Source: Aquidulcibacter paucihalophilus
Lineage (GTDB): Bacteria; Pseudomonadota; Alphaproteobacteria; Caulobacterales; Aquidulcibacteraceae
DNA length: 57,519 nucleotides
NCBI RefSeq assembly: GCF_002105465.1
Contig: NZ_NCSQ01000025.1
Coordinates: forward strand, 1-57,519
Reading direction: 5' to 3'
Shown: piece by piece, positions 35,839 to 43,763 of the stretch
Position numbering within the stretch: the stretch's first letter is position 1
Layout of the letters: the number at the start of each line of letters is the position of its first letter
Notes under the pieces: model-generated
Databases searched by the model: none
Seen by the model: the letters and a program-made list of their open reading frames with translations, nothing else
What the model was told of the DNA's origin: nothing
Position numbers and translations under genes: made by a program

Positions 35839-36696
35839 ATGAGAGCTGCTATGATCCCTCTTAGTCCTGACATGGTTGAACAAGCCGCCCAAGTCGCTCC
35901 AGACCAGACTTTGGCAACAAGCTTCCTGGCACCAGAGGCGCGGGCCGGGATGATCGCGCTGATCTTGTTTACATATGAAGTCGCCCGTGCCCGCCAAGCT
36001 GTCTCAGAACCCATGTTGGCAGCCATAAGACTACAATGGTGGCGGGAGGCGTTGGACGAGATTTATACCGGCAAGACCTTACGTGCTCAGCCGACGGCGC
36101 AAGCGCTATCTGCTACGATCCATATGTTTGATCTGCCTCGAGCGCGGCTGGATGCCCTTGTGGATGGGTTTGGTATTGAGCAAGACGACGTGCCCTTTCA
36201 AACTTGGGCGGAACTGGCTGAACATGGCGATCAGACCCATGGCAATTTCAATCGCCTCGCCCTCTTGATCGCGGGTGCCCCGGCTATTTCCGCTGCGTTG
36301 GACGAGGCAGCTCGTCAGGCAGGTATTCTATGGCGCATCTGTGATCTGATGGCCCAGTGGCCGCGCTGGACCCATCGCCGTCAGTTGTGGCTACCTGTGG
36401 AAGCGCAAGTGGGCCTAGACCTTGAAGCTGTTTTCGCGGGAAAGAGCAGCCTTGAACTTACCCGTGTCTTGCGAGAGGCCTATTACGCTGTCGCGTTGGC
36501 CCACAAAGCCACCAACCAAGCTTGCCGGAAAGCCGTTTTCGGGCAAGCGTTCCCTGCTATTGCTTACGCTACGCTCGGCTTACCCTATGCGAAAGCGTTT
36601 CAAACGCTGAATGACCCGTTTCGCCAAGTCGCGAGCTTAAGCTTGCTCGAACGCCAGTTGCGCCTTGTTTGGTCGGTTGCCCGCCAACGGGTCTGA
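35839..36696 (+). CDS. Squalene/phytoene synthase-like protein, NDUFAF6 type
   Basis: A 285-residue all-helical protein of the squalene/phytoene synthase superfamily. The second half keeps the landmark AGILWRICDLMAQW and RRQLWLP (equivalent to RGRIYLP). The first catalytic aspartate motif (DDxxD) is absent: the equivalent segment reads FTYEVARAR. This pattern fits the NDUFAF6-like, probably non-catalytic group linked to complex I assembly, rather than a carotenoid or hopanoid enzyme. ATG 35839 sits right behind a terminator; ATG 35851, after GAGAG, is an equally good start. Confidence 0.8.
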   Translation: MRAAMIPLSPDMVEQAAQVAPDQTLATSFLAPEARAGMIALILFTYEVARARQAVSEPMLAAIRLQWWREALDEIYTGKTLRAQPTAQALSATIHMFDLPRARLDALVDGFGIEQDDVPFQTWAELAEHGDQTHGNFNRLALLIAGAPAISAALDEAARQAGILWRICDLMAQWPRWTHRRQLWLPVEAQVGLDLEAVFAGKSSLELTRVLREAYYAVALAHKATNQACRKAVFGQAFPAIAYATLGLPYAKAFQTLNDPFRQVASLSLLERQLRLVWSVARQRV

Positions 36697-36712
36697 AAGT
36701 GCCTCGGCCCAT

Positions 36713-38389
36713 TCATTTTGCCGTATCGAGGGGCGCGAGATACAAATAAATCGCGCGATGGCCTCCACCGGGTAACGAACTGCCCAAACGGCAATGGGTC
36801 ACCTTCACGTCGCGTACATAAGCATGGTCATGTGTGACGCCAATCAGACCAAAGGCTTGGCTGACCGTAGTGCCCATAAAGCCGCCACACCGCACCCGCG
36901 TCACGTTGCCATATTTGCGGAACTGGCTCATCGCGCCGTCCCAAGGCGCTACGCCAAAGTCGCCCAAAACGGCAACGGGGCCATCTTGATCGCCTGCACG
37001 TACGGCGGCCCGGTTCAGCTGCGACTCACGTGCTGCGCCAGCTCCGTTACCGCCGTTTGAGGGTGGGGGCCGGGTGGCGATGATGGTTAGGTCACCAGCC
37101 GCGGTGCGCGCAATCGTCGGTTCGCCCGGGATCGTTGACGACTGCCAGCGACCGCGCGACAAAACGGCAATACTGGTGGGATCTGCAAAGTTGGGTGCCT
37201 CAATCAATTTCCATCCCGAAGGTGGAGCCAACACGCTTCTGGGTGCCTTCGCGATCAACACAAGGCCAGCCTTTTGTCGCGCTGCCTCACTCAAGACTCG
37301 CTCGAGTGCCTTTTCCTCGCCTGCCACGTTCGCCCAAGCAACCACGGCATTTGAGATTTGCCCGCCTTTAGGACCAGCGCCCAGAGCCGGCACGACAACC
37401 AGTAGATTGATAGCCCCCACCAAGGCAGACGCAATCATCATCGTTCGGCCGCGAACGACCGCCCATGACAATCCGGCAGTGAGAGCCAAAAGGGTCCAAT
37501 ACCAGCGATAACTGGATACGGCATCAAACGGATAGCCTAATGGCGCAAGGAACGACAACAAGGTGAATAACAGGGCTACGGCAAAAAGTGTTGTTCCGGC
37601 TATAGTCGCTGCCAGCTTTTGTGCCGCCTTACGCCGCCCAATGGCGCTGCGCTTCATGGTGGCGCGACGTTGTGCCGCCCGCGACAGCCCTTTAGCTTGG
37701 ACGGCTGCCGCTGCACCCGCTTGGATATTGTCTTGAAAGGGCGGGCGGTCTGACTCAGAACTGGGCGCGTCGAATTTGGGGGCGTCGGCCACAGCCACGG
37801 GCTCTTCCAAATGGACATGGCGGGGCGAGTCCAATTTTGGTTCTGGCTGTGACTCTGAAAGAACTGCGTCTTCTTCCAAGCATGATGCTTGTGCAGCTTC
37901 GTTCACGCGCTCAGTTTGCTCACTTGGCGGCAGGGGCGCGATATCTTCCGGCACTGGCTGGGCCATTATGGCCTCAGGCTCAGGTTCAGGTGCGGCGGCA
38001 TTAGCGTCAACTAGGCTTGCCACGTCCTGTACCAATTCAACGGGTTTGGGATCATTCTGGACCTCGCGCTGATTTTGGGATTCAGTTTCGAGGTCTTCAG
38101 CTGCGTCCGCAGACGAAGCCGTGTCTGTAACCGGATTTTCCATCCAGTCTAATAGGCTTGGCTGATTGGATGGTTGGGCTGGCTTTGCTGGCACTTGGGT
38201 CGCCGCCTCAACCAAATTTGGTGCGACGACAGGTTCTGGCTCGTCAAAAATGCTTTGATCTGGGTCCAGCGACACGCCAGGACTGGTGGCTACCGGCATT
38301 GGCTCGTCGCGGACAGTGCGACCCAATAGCGGGTCGAACTCGTCGTCCAATTCGTCAACTGGCCCCAGTCTTAGGATCGGTTTTGCCAT
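36713..38389 (-). CDS. Membrane protein with acidic N-terminus and degenerate EEP-like domain
   Basis: A 558-residue protein. Residues 1-225 are acidic, Pro/Glu-rich and probably disordered and cytosolic. A basic stretch follows, then three hydrophobic helices (about 265-345). The C-terminal domain (about 355-555) resembles endonuclease/exonuclease/phosphatase proteins of the membrane-bound EEP type: VLGDFGVAPWD, THDHAYV and GGGHRAIYLYL align with the family's GDFN, DH and D-H motifs, but the Asn of GDFN is Gly and the last Asp is Gly. Catalysis is doubtful. It is convergent with the NDUFAF6-like gene, 16 bases apart. Confidence 0.75.
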   Translation of the reverse strand: MAKPILRLGPVDELDDEFDPLLGRTVRDEPMPVATSPGVSLDPDQSIFDEPEPVVAPNLVEAATQVPAKPAQPSNQPSLLDWMENPVTDTASSADAAEDLETESQNQREVQNDPKPVELVQDVASLVDANAAAPEPEPEAIMAQPVPEDIAPLPPSEQTERVNEAAQASCLEEDAVLSESQPEPKLDSPRHVHLEEPVAVADAPKFDAPSSESDRPPFQDNIQAGAAAAVQAKGLSRAAQRRATMKRSAIGRRKAAQKLAATIAGTTLFAVALLFTLLSFLAPLGYPFDAVSSYRWYWTLLALTAGLSWAVVRGRTMMIASALVGAINLLVVVPALGAGPKGGQISNAVVAWANVAGEEKALERVLSEAARQKAGLVLIAKAPRSVLAPPSGWKLIEAPNFADPTSIAVLSRGRWQSSTIPGEPTIARTAAGDLTIIATRPPPSNGGNGAGAARESQLNRAAVRAGDQDGPVAVLGDFGVAPWDGAMSQFRKYGNVTRVRCGGFMGTTVSQAFGLIGVTHDHAYVRDVKVTHCRLGSSLPGGGHRAIYLYLAPLDTAK

Positions 38390-38485
38390 ATTTGCCCGAC
38401 TCTCTCATCCGCCAAACAAGGCTAAAAGCTTGCGCGCAATCTATGGCGTGCACCCATCAAGGCTCGCACAGAGCCAAGGTCTCCT

Positions 38486-39535
38486 TTACGGAAACAAAGG
38501 CTCCATCGTCAATCCTTGTGACTCAGGCAGGTCAAAGGCAACATTCATGTTTTGAATGGCTTGCCCGCCAGACCCTTTGACCAAATTGTCGATCACGCCG
38601 ACTACGATCACCCGGTCCGGGATCCGGTCAGGGAAGACGGCGAGGATACATAGGTTCGAACCCCGTACCCAACGTGTATCAGGCGAAGCGCCTTTGGCCG
38701 CCAGCTTCACAAAGCGCTCGCCCTCATAAGTTTTGGCCAATACGGCGCGGACATCGTCCACGGTTGCGCCATCAGCCAGTTTCAGATGGCAGGTCACAAG
38801 TTCTCCACGCGCCATAGGCACCAAATGTGGTGTGAAATTCACCAATACTTCGCTACCTGACACCAGTGACAATTCCTGTTCGATTTCTGGCGCATGGCGG
38901 TGGTTGCCGACGCTATAGGCATGCAGGCCTTCAGCCGCTTCACAAAAGAGATTGCCTTCTTTGAGGCCGCGTCCTGCACCCGACACACCCGATTTCGCAT
39001 CGACGATTATGTCCTGGGGAAGAATAATTCCGGCTTCGACTAAGGGCTTTACGGCCAAAAGCGTCGCGGTGGGATAACAACCGGGGCAGGCAATGATGTC
39101 GGGTCTTTTGACCAGTTTATCGCGCGCAAACTCGGTCAGACCATACACGGCGCTGCGGGTCTTTTCGGGGTGCAGATGGTTGCGGCCATAGGCTTTCGCA
39201 TAGGCATCTGGGTCACGAAACCGGAAGTCGGCGCTCAGATCGATAACAGTTACATGGGCCGGAAGTTCACCCAACAGCTCTTCACTTGCCCCATGTGGCA
39301 GACAACCAAACGCGACATCCACACCATCCCAATTGACGTCTTCAGCCTTTACCAAAGTGCGATCGGCAAAAGGGTGTAAGTGAGGGAAGAGGTCACCCAA
39401 CGCACGCCCGGCCTGCGCATTGGCCGTAATCGCGCCGATACGAACATTCCCATGGTGGGCGAGCAGGCGAATAGTCTCCGCCCCCGTATAGCCAGAGGCA
39501 CCAAGGATTACGGCATTCAAAGTCTGGGTGGTCAT
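38486..39535 (-). CDS. argC: N-acetyl-gamma-glutamyl-phosphate reductase
   Basis: Third step of arginine synthesis: NADPH reduction of N-acetylglutamyl phosphate to the semialdehyde. The 349-residue enzyme has the nucleotide-binding GASGYTGAE (about 11-19), catalytic Cys in ACPGCYPTA (about 150), and GVSGAGRG. The ATG at 39535 is preferred over a TTG at 39550; the ribosome-binding site is weak for both. It lies downstream of rplM-rpsI on the same strand but behind a strong terminator, so it probably has its own promoter or depends on read-through. Confidence 0.97.
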   Translation of the reverse strand: MTTQTLNAVILGASGYTGAETIRLLAHHGNVRIGAITANAQAGRALGDLFPHLHPFADRTLVKAEDVNWDGVDVAFGCLPHGASEELLGELPAHVTVIDLSADFRFRDPDAYAKAYGRNHLHPEKTRSAVYGLTEFARDKLVKRPDIIACPGCYPTATLLAVKPLVEAGIILPQDIIVDAKSGVSGAGRGLKEGNLFCEAAEGLHAYSVGNHRHAPEIEQELSLVSGSEVLVNFTPHLVPMARGELVTCHLKLADGATVDDVRAVLAKTYEGERFVKLAAKGASPDTRWVRGSNLCILAVFPDRIPDRVIVVGVIDNLVKGSGGQAIQNMNVAFDLPESQGLTMEPLFP

Positions 39536-39561
39536 GGGATTTGCTTTCAAAGTCCAAAACG

Positions 39562-39590
39562 AAAAACGGGCGGCCCGCTAAGGCCGCCCG
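39562..39590 (-). terminator. Intrinsic terminator after rplM-rpsI
   Basis: Read on the minus strand: perfect 9-bp stem CGGGCGGCC/GGCCGCCCG (39590-39567) with a 6-base loop, followed by TTTTT (39566-39562). It lies 33 bases after the rpsI stop and 26 bases before the argC start. It should end the ribosomal protein transcript. Confidence 0.88.
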
Positions 39591-39622
39591 CTTGAAACAT
39601 AGAGATGTTTGACGCGTAGGTC

Positions 39623-40105
39623 TTAGCGCTTGGAGAATTGGAAGCTACGGCGTGCTTTCGCGCGGCCATACTTCTTACGCTCAACCACACGGCTGTCACG
39701 GGTCAGATAGCCAAATGGCTTCAGAACTGGACGCAGACCCGGCTCAAAGCGGGTCAAAGCGGTTGCGATACCGTGACGAACGGCGCCAGCTTGGCCCGAT
39801 AGACCGCCGCCCTTTACGGTGGCGATCACGTCAAATTCCGTGGCGCGGTCGGTCACCTGCATCGGCTGGTTGATCACCATGCGCAGCACAGGGCGCGCGA
39901 AATAAGCGCCTTGGTCTTTGCCATTGATGGTGATTTTGCCGGTGCCGCGCTTTACCCAAACGCGTGCAATCGCGTTTTTGCGCTTACCGGTCGAATAAGC
40001 ACGACCCAAGGAATCGATTTCGGGTTCACGAACGACGACTTCCACAACACCTTCACCGGTGCCCATGGATGCGAGGTCTTCGAAGCTCTTTGCTACTTCT
40101 TCCAT
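39623..40105 (-). CDS. rpsI: 30S ribosomal protein S9
   Basis: Small-subunit protein whose C-terminal tail reaches the P-site tRNA. The 160-residue protein has a non-conserved acidic N-terminal extension (about 1-33), then the core with [10 protein letters not shown] (about 40-49) and the basic tail ending [16 protein letters not shown], the expected invariant end. The longer N-terminus is usual in alphaproteobacteria. The start codon overlaps the rplM stop by one base, so the two are translationally coupled. Confidence 0.98.
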   Translation of the reverse strand: MEEVAKSFEDLASMGTGEGVVEVVVREPEIDSLGRAYSTGKRKNAIARVWVKRGTGKITINGKDQGAYFARPVLRMVINQPMQVTDRATEFDVIATVKGGGLSGQAGAVRHGIATALTRFEPGLRPVLKPFGYLTRDSRVVERKKYGRAKARRSFQFSKR

Positions 40106-40572
40106 TATGCGGCCCCGACGTTCTTGCGGTTACGACCCTTGAAATCTACCACTTCTGGAGATTGGGCCTCATGTGGGTGTTCAGCACCAGCGTAAACGCG
40201 CAGCTTGCCGAATTGCGAGCGAGCCAAGGGGCTTTCCTTTGGCAACATGCGCAGAACGGCCTTTTCCAGCACGCGCTCTGGGAAGCGACCGCCGAGCAAA
40301 CGCGCAGCCGTGGTTTCCTTGATGCCGCCAGCATAGCCGGTGTGGCGATAATAAACTTTGTCACGCAGCTTGTTGCCGGTAAAAACAACCTTTTCTGCAT
40401 TGATGACGACAACATGGTCGCCAACATCAGCATGAGGTGTGAAATCTGGACGATGCTTGCCGCGCAAACGCATGGCGATAAAGGTCGCGAGGCGGCCAAC
40501 AACCACCCCTTCGGCATCTACCACGATCCATTTACGGTCGGCTTCGTGCGTCTTGGCACTGAAGGTCTTCAT
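40105..40572 (-). CDS. rplM: 50S ribosomal protein L13
   Basis: Early-assembling large-subunit protein. The 155-residue product begins MKTFSAK and contains [14 protein letters not shown] and the H-T-G-Y-x-GG segment, with normal length for the family. ATG 40572 is chosen; the upstream in-frame extension to 40617 runs through a hairpin and is rejected. It is first in the rplM-rpsI operon. A stable hairpin sits 20 bases upstream of the start. Confidence 0.98.
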   Translation of the reverse strand: MKTFSAKTHEADRKWIVVDAEGVVVGRLATFIAMRLRGKHRPDFTPHADVGDHVVVINAEKVVFTGNKLRDKVYYRHTGYAGGIKETTAARLLGGRFPERVLEKAVLRMLPKESPLARSQFGKLRVYAGAEHPHEAQSPEVVDFKGRNRKNVGAA

Positions 40573-40592
40573 GGAGTTTGTTCCAAATGAAT

Positions 40593-40617
40593 GTGACCGC
40601 CCGAAAGGGGCGGCCAC
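40593..40617 (-). promoter_or_regulatory. Hairpin in rplM leader
   Basis: 10-bp stem (one G-U pair), plus-strand arms GTGACCGCCC (40593-40602) and GGGCGGCCAC (40608-40617), with a 5-base loop. It lies 20 bases upstream of the rplM ATG in the transcript leader. L13 autoregulates its mRNA in other bacteria, so this could be the feedback target. No T-run follows, so it is unlikely to be a terminator. Confidence 0.4.
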
Positions 40618-40629
40618 TTGAGAGCGGCG

Positions 40630-40658
40630 CTTCTAGGCTGTGGGCTGATCAAAGTCAA
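40630..40658 (-). promoter_or_regulatory. Candidate sigma70-type promoter of rplM-rpsI
   Basis: On the minus strand, TTGACT (40658-40653) and TAGAAG (40635-40630) are separated by exactly 17 bases. The -35 matches 5 of 6 consensus positions and the -10 matches 4 of 6. It lies about 60 bases upstream of the rplM start and just before the leader hairpin. Confidence 0.4.
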
Positions 40659-40760
40659 CAGCCTTAATGAAATTGGTTTGAAAACAAGACATTGAAGATA
40701 TGGTATTATATTACCTTGCGAATGGAATTGCCTTTTTGGGCACGCGCCGGCAATTTCACC

Positions 40761-41618
40761 CTACTGCCGCAACCGCAAAGGAATGTCATTGGCCCCGCCT
40801 ACATTGCTGCCCACGCCCGTTGGTACTGGCACGGGAGAGCCTTCATAGTCTGAGTTGATGACCAATTGGGCGGCATTATTGACGATTAGGCGATAAGCGA
40901 CAATCACGCTCCATTGCGAGGCCTCCGCCACCGTTCCGGGCGAATTCACCAATAGATTCGAGTTGGGCAGATAAATTGTCCCCAAAAGCTCATCGACATT
41001 GGGCGAAAGAAAGCTGACAGAACTGGCGTTAGTCCGACTTGCCACAATGACAAATCCTGCCCAAGGGCCCGTCTCGCGGCCTTTGAGGGAAGTTGAGGCC
41101 GGTGCGCGCACCGTCAATTCCCCTTCAATCAGCATCATGACTGCATTTTGCCCTTCAAGGCGAGAGTTTTCGCTGAAAATGCTTGGCAAACAAAAATAAT
41201 GCTCACCGGGCTGAAGTTTCATCGTCGAGGTACATCGCATGACAAATTGTGTGCGGTGCATCCCTGGTGACAATGTGAGCGTGCCCTTTGTCCAAACATC
41301 TGTGCCGCCGTGAGGAACTGAACTGCAAGCTTTGGGCGGACTAATCGCTCGGTCCAAAAACGGGTCGGGAATTTTCAAAGCGCCGACATTTGGGGTAGGC
41401 GAAATCGTGCCGCCTTGGCTCGATCCACTTGTCCGTACCGTCCCGGCCGTGACATGTGCACGATCCTTTAGGACGATGTCCCCATTGGCGTGTACGACGC
41501 AGCCTTTGGCCACTAAGCCACTGGTGCCGTCGCCAGATATGGCATTTTCGCCGATCGCTTCATTTTGGCCAAGTATGCACAGGGGTTGGCGAACCATATT
41601 TTCTGCCACGGCGCGCAC
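40761..41618 (-). CDS. TadG-like protein, C-terminal fragment after in-frame TAG
   Basis: A 285-residue frame in exactly the same reading frame as the upstream Tad-domain fragment and separated from it only by a TAG and two further codons. It begins GTG-CGC-GCC, with AVAENMVRQPLCIL corresponding to the segment that normally continues TadG-like pilus-assembly proteins. The rest is Ser/Gly-rich and beta-like, ending in a Pro/Val/Gly-rich tail. No ribosome-binding site is seen before the GTG, so independent translation is doubtful. It is most simply the 3' part of one broken gene. Confidence 0.65.
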   Translation of the reverse strand: MRAVAENMVRQPLCILGQNEAIGENAISGDGTSGLVAKGCVVHANGDIVLKDRAHVTAGTVRTSGSSQGGTISPTPNVGALKIPDPFLDRAISPPKACSSVPHGGTDVWTKGTLTLSPGMHRTQFVMRCTSTMKLQPGEHYFCLPSIFSENSRLEGQNAVMMLIEGELTVRAPASTSLKGRETGPWAGFVIVASRTNASSVSFLSPNVDELLGTIYLPNSNLLVNSPGTVAEASQWSVIVAYRLIVNNAAQLVINSDYEGSPVPVPTGVGSNVGGANDIPLRLRQ

Positions 41619-41624
41619 TCGGAT

Positions 41625-42044
41625 CTAAAAGCCGCCCTTGGGGACCAAATTTCCGAAAAACGAGGGGCGAACGGCAAAGCCATCAACGGCAAAGACGCCT
41701 TCTCTCTCCACGCGTGCGCTAAAGGCAACCCGGGCGCGCTGGGTGTAATTGCCGACTTGGGTAATTGCAAAACGCTCTGCAAAGTTTTTGGCGTTGCGCT
41801 GGCTTGAGCCCGACACCATCAAATCGCGGGCACCTGCCAGTGCTGCCGCGTCGGCCGCCGCTTGCATCACGGCTCGCTCATTGGTCAAGGCCACCAGTTC
41901 TACAGCCATGACCACCGCAATGGCACTCGGCAACACCAAGAGCCCTGTCATGATGGTCAGGTTGCCGCGTGACCGCACAGGACGGCCTGCCCTGATCGGA
42001 GGCGAAAGGAACTTGTCCCGAAAACGCAAAACACTCACTCCCAA
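41625..42044 (-). CDS. TadG-like (Tad domain) N-terminal fragment
   Basis: A 139-residue fragment with a basic N-terminus, then RGNLTIMTGLLVLPSAIAV, a single transmembrane helix (about 29-50), and the alanine-rich DAAALAGARDL motif of TadE/TadG-like Flp-pilus proteins. It ends at TAG 41625-41627, after which the same frame stays open for a further 287 codons. The start is uncertain: TTG 42044, GTG 42038 and TTG 42029 (preceded by GGGAG) are possible. No other tad/cpa genes are in the window. Confidence 0.65.
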   Translation of the reverse strand: MGVSVLRFRDKFLSPPIRAGRPVRSRGNLTIMTGLLVLPSAIAVVMAVELVALTNERAVMQAAADAAALAGARDLMVSGSSQRNAKNFAERFAITQVGNYTQRARVAFSARVEREGVFAVDGFAVRPSFFGNLVPKGGF

Positions 42045-42247
42045 CCAGAGTAAAGTTGTATCAGAGACACATTGGCGAAACTTTAATTACTCTTCACGGG
42101 TTTTACCAAAAGAGTAGGCCTACACTTTTAGCTAATAGGTTTAGAGCATCCTTTTCTTGCCCTAATGTTTGCGATGAAAGTGTAGTTGCTCTGGGTTAGC
42201 AGCACCCTCTACGCGCTGCACAGATTCAGTAGCGTTGAATCCACATA
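42045..42247. other. AT-rich divergent gap between TadG-like gene and mraZ
   Basis: This gap is AT-richer than its surroundings, especially 42060-42150, and should contain the divergent promoters for the TadG-like gene and the dcw cluster. No gene or clear -35/-10 pair was identified. The MraZ-type repeat array follows directly at 42248. Confidence 0.4.
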
Positions 42248-42284
42248 ATCCCATTGAATGGGGTCAAATCCCATGTTATCCCAT
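42248..42284. promoter_or_regulatory. Putative MraZ operator: ATCCCAT repeats on a 10-base phase
   Basis: Three identical ATCCCAT heptamers start at 42248, 42268 and 42278. At the empty slot, 42258, stands ATGGGGT, a near reverse complement. On the minus strand each repeat contains TGGGA, and MraZ is known to bind TGGGN repeats with 5-base spacers, i.e. one per 10 bases. The array ends 22 bases before the mraZ ATG, the expected place for autorepression of the dcw operon. Confidence 0.7.
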
Positions 42285-42306
42285 TGATGATTGCATTGGG
42301 GGCTCT

Positions 42307-42789
42307 ATGCGTTTTGTTTCGACCTATGACGCGGGATTGGATGACAAGCGGCGGGTAACCCTTCCGGCTGACTTCCGCGCCGGGTTGAAGGCTGAAGGTG
42401 ATACACAAGACCACGTGCGCGTATGGCCCGGTGATGGCGACTGGTTGGAAGGTGCCGACGACCGCTTCATAGCGGCGCTGTCGCAATCAGCTGAAGATAT
42501 GGCGCAAGATGATCCGGAAGCTGCTGAAGCTGCCACTTTGGCGATTTTGGGTGGCTCTCGGAAGTTGGCTTTGGATGGGGCGGGTCGGATCGTTCTGCCG
42601 GAAGCCTTTGTGTCTCACGCGGGCCTCGGCGAGCGCATTAGTTTCATCGGTCTTGGACCTTACTTCCGTATTGCAAGCCCTGAAGTGGCTGGACACATGG
42701 CGCAAGCTGCGCGGGATCGGACAGCGGCGACCAAAGCCAAGATTTTTGCCATGGCCCGGCGCAAGGTGCGCGAAGGGGATGGGCAATGA
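42307..42789 (+). CDS. mraZ: Transcriptional regulator MraZ
   Basis: AbrB-like DNA-binding protein, first gene of the dcw cluster, which represses its own promoter in E. coli. The 160-residue product has two MraZ repeats, each with the family signature: DAGLDDKRRVTLPADFR (about 7-23) and LDGAGRIVLPEAF (about 90-102). ATTGGGGG lies upstream of ATG 42307. The next gene, rsmH, starts inside its stop (ATGA overlap). Confidence 0.96.
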   Translation: MRFVSTYDAGLDDKRRVTLPADFRAGLKAEGDTQDHVRVWPGDGDWLEGADDRFIAALSQSAEDMAQDDPEAAEAATLAILGGSRKLALDGAGRIVLPEAFVSHAGLGERISFIGLGPYFRIASPEVAGHMAQAARDRTAATKAKIFAMARRKVREGDGQ

Positions 42790-43763
42790 GCGGCCATCTC
42801 CCCGTCATGCTAGCCGAAGTGCTGGAAACCCTTGCCCCTCAAGCGGGTCAGGTGATTGTGGACGGCACCTTTGGCGGCGGCGGATATACGCGCGCCATTC
42901 TTGCAGCGGCACCGTGTCAGGTCATTGGCCTTGATCGCGATCCCGACGCTTTTGCGCGCGGAAAATCGCTGGAGCAAGAGATACCCGGTCGCTTCACCAT
43001 GGTCCAGACGCAGTTTTCCAAACTGGACGAGCTGCAAGCCCCGATAGATGCTATTGTGCTCGATATTGGCGTCTCATCTTTTCAGATCGACCAGCCAGAG
43101 CGGGGCTTTTCCTTCATGCAGGATGGCCCACTCGACATGCGCATGGGTAAGGATGGCCCCAGCGCCGCCGATGTAGTCGCGCATTTGAGCGAGGCGGAAC
43201 TCAGCACCTTATTCCATATTTATGGCGAAGAGCGTGAAGCGCGCCGGATTGCACGCGCCATCGTGACAGACCGGGTTGCCACGCCCTATCTGCGCACATC
43301 CGAGCTCGCTGGCGTCGTCTCGCGCGTAATCGGTCGCAAGCACCAAGACCATATTCATCCCGCCACCCGCGTGTTCCAAGCGCTGCGCATCTATGTGAAT
43401 GATGAGATGGGTGAGTTGGAAAGGGCTCTGGTTGCGGCGGAGGCAATCCTGCCGCCGGGTGGCCGATTGGTGGTGGTAACATTCCATTCACTAGAGGATC
43501 GCGCCGTCAAAACCTTTTTGAATGATCGCAGCAAAGAGGCCGTAGGCTCTCGCCATGCGCCAGCTCAAGCGGGTCCAGCGGCAAGTTTCACGCTGATTAA
43601 TCGGAAGCCCTTGAATGCGACTGAGGCCGAAGTGGCAAGCAACCCACGCGCGCGTTCTGCAAAACTGCGGGCAGCTATCCGGACTAGTGCGCCCGCACGG
43701 GCAGGGCGGGTAACTGGCTTAAGCGGTGTTCCAACCCTTGATCAGATTAAGAGGGCCGCATGA
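42786..43763 (+). CDS. rsmH: 16S rRNA (cytosine-1402-N4)-methyltransferase
   Basis: Methylates N4 of C1402 in the ribosomal P site. The 325-residue protein has the start MSGHLPVML, SAM-binding motif GTFGGGGYTR (about 22-31), VLDIGVSSFQID and the conserved VVTFHSLEDRAVK. Length and motif order are standard. It overlaps mraZ and ftsL by 4 bases each, so these are translationally coupled. Confidence 0.97.
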   Translation: MSGHLPVMLAEVLETLAPQAGQVIVDGTFGGGGYTRAILAAAPCQVIGLDRDPDAFARGKSLEQEIPGRFTMVQTQFSKLDELQAPIDAIVLDIGVSSFQIDQPERGFSFMQDGPLDMRMGKDGPSAADVVAHLSEAELSTLFHIYGEEREARRIARAIVTDRVATPYLRTSELAGVVSRVIGRKHQDHIHPATRVFQALRIYVNDEMGELERALVAAEAILPPGGRLVVVTFHSLEDRAVKTFLNDRSKEAVGSRHAPAQAGPAASFTLINRKPLNATEAEVASNPRARSAKLRAAIRTSAPARAGRVTGLSGVPTLDQIKRAA

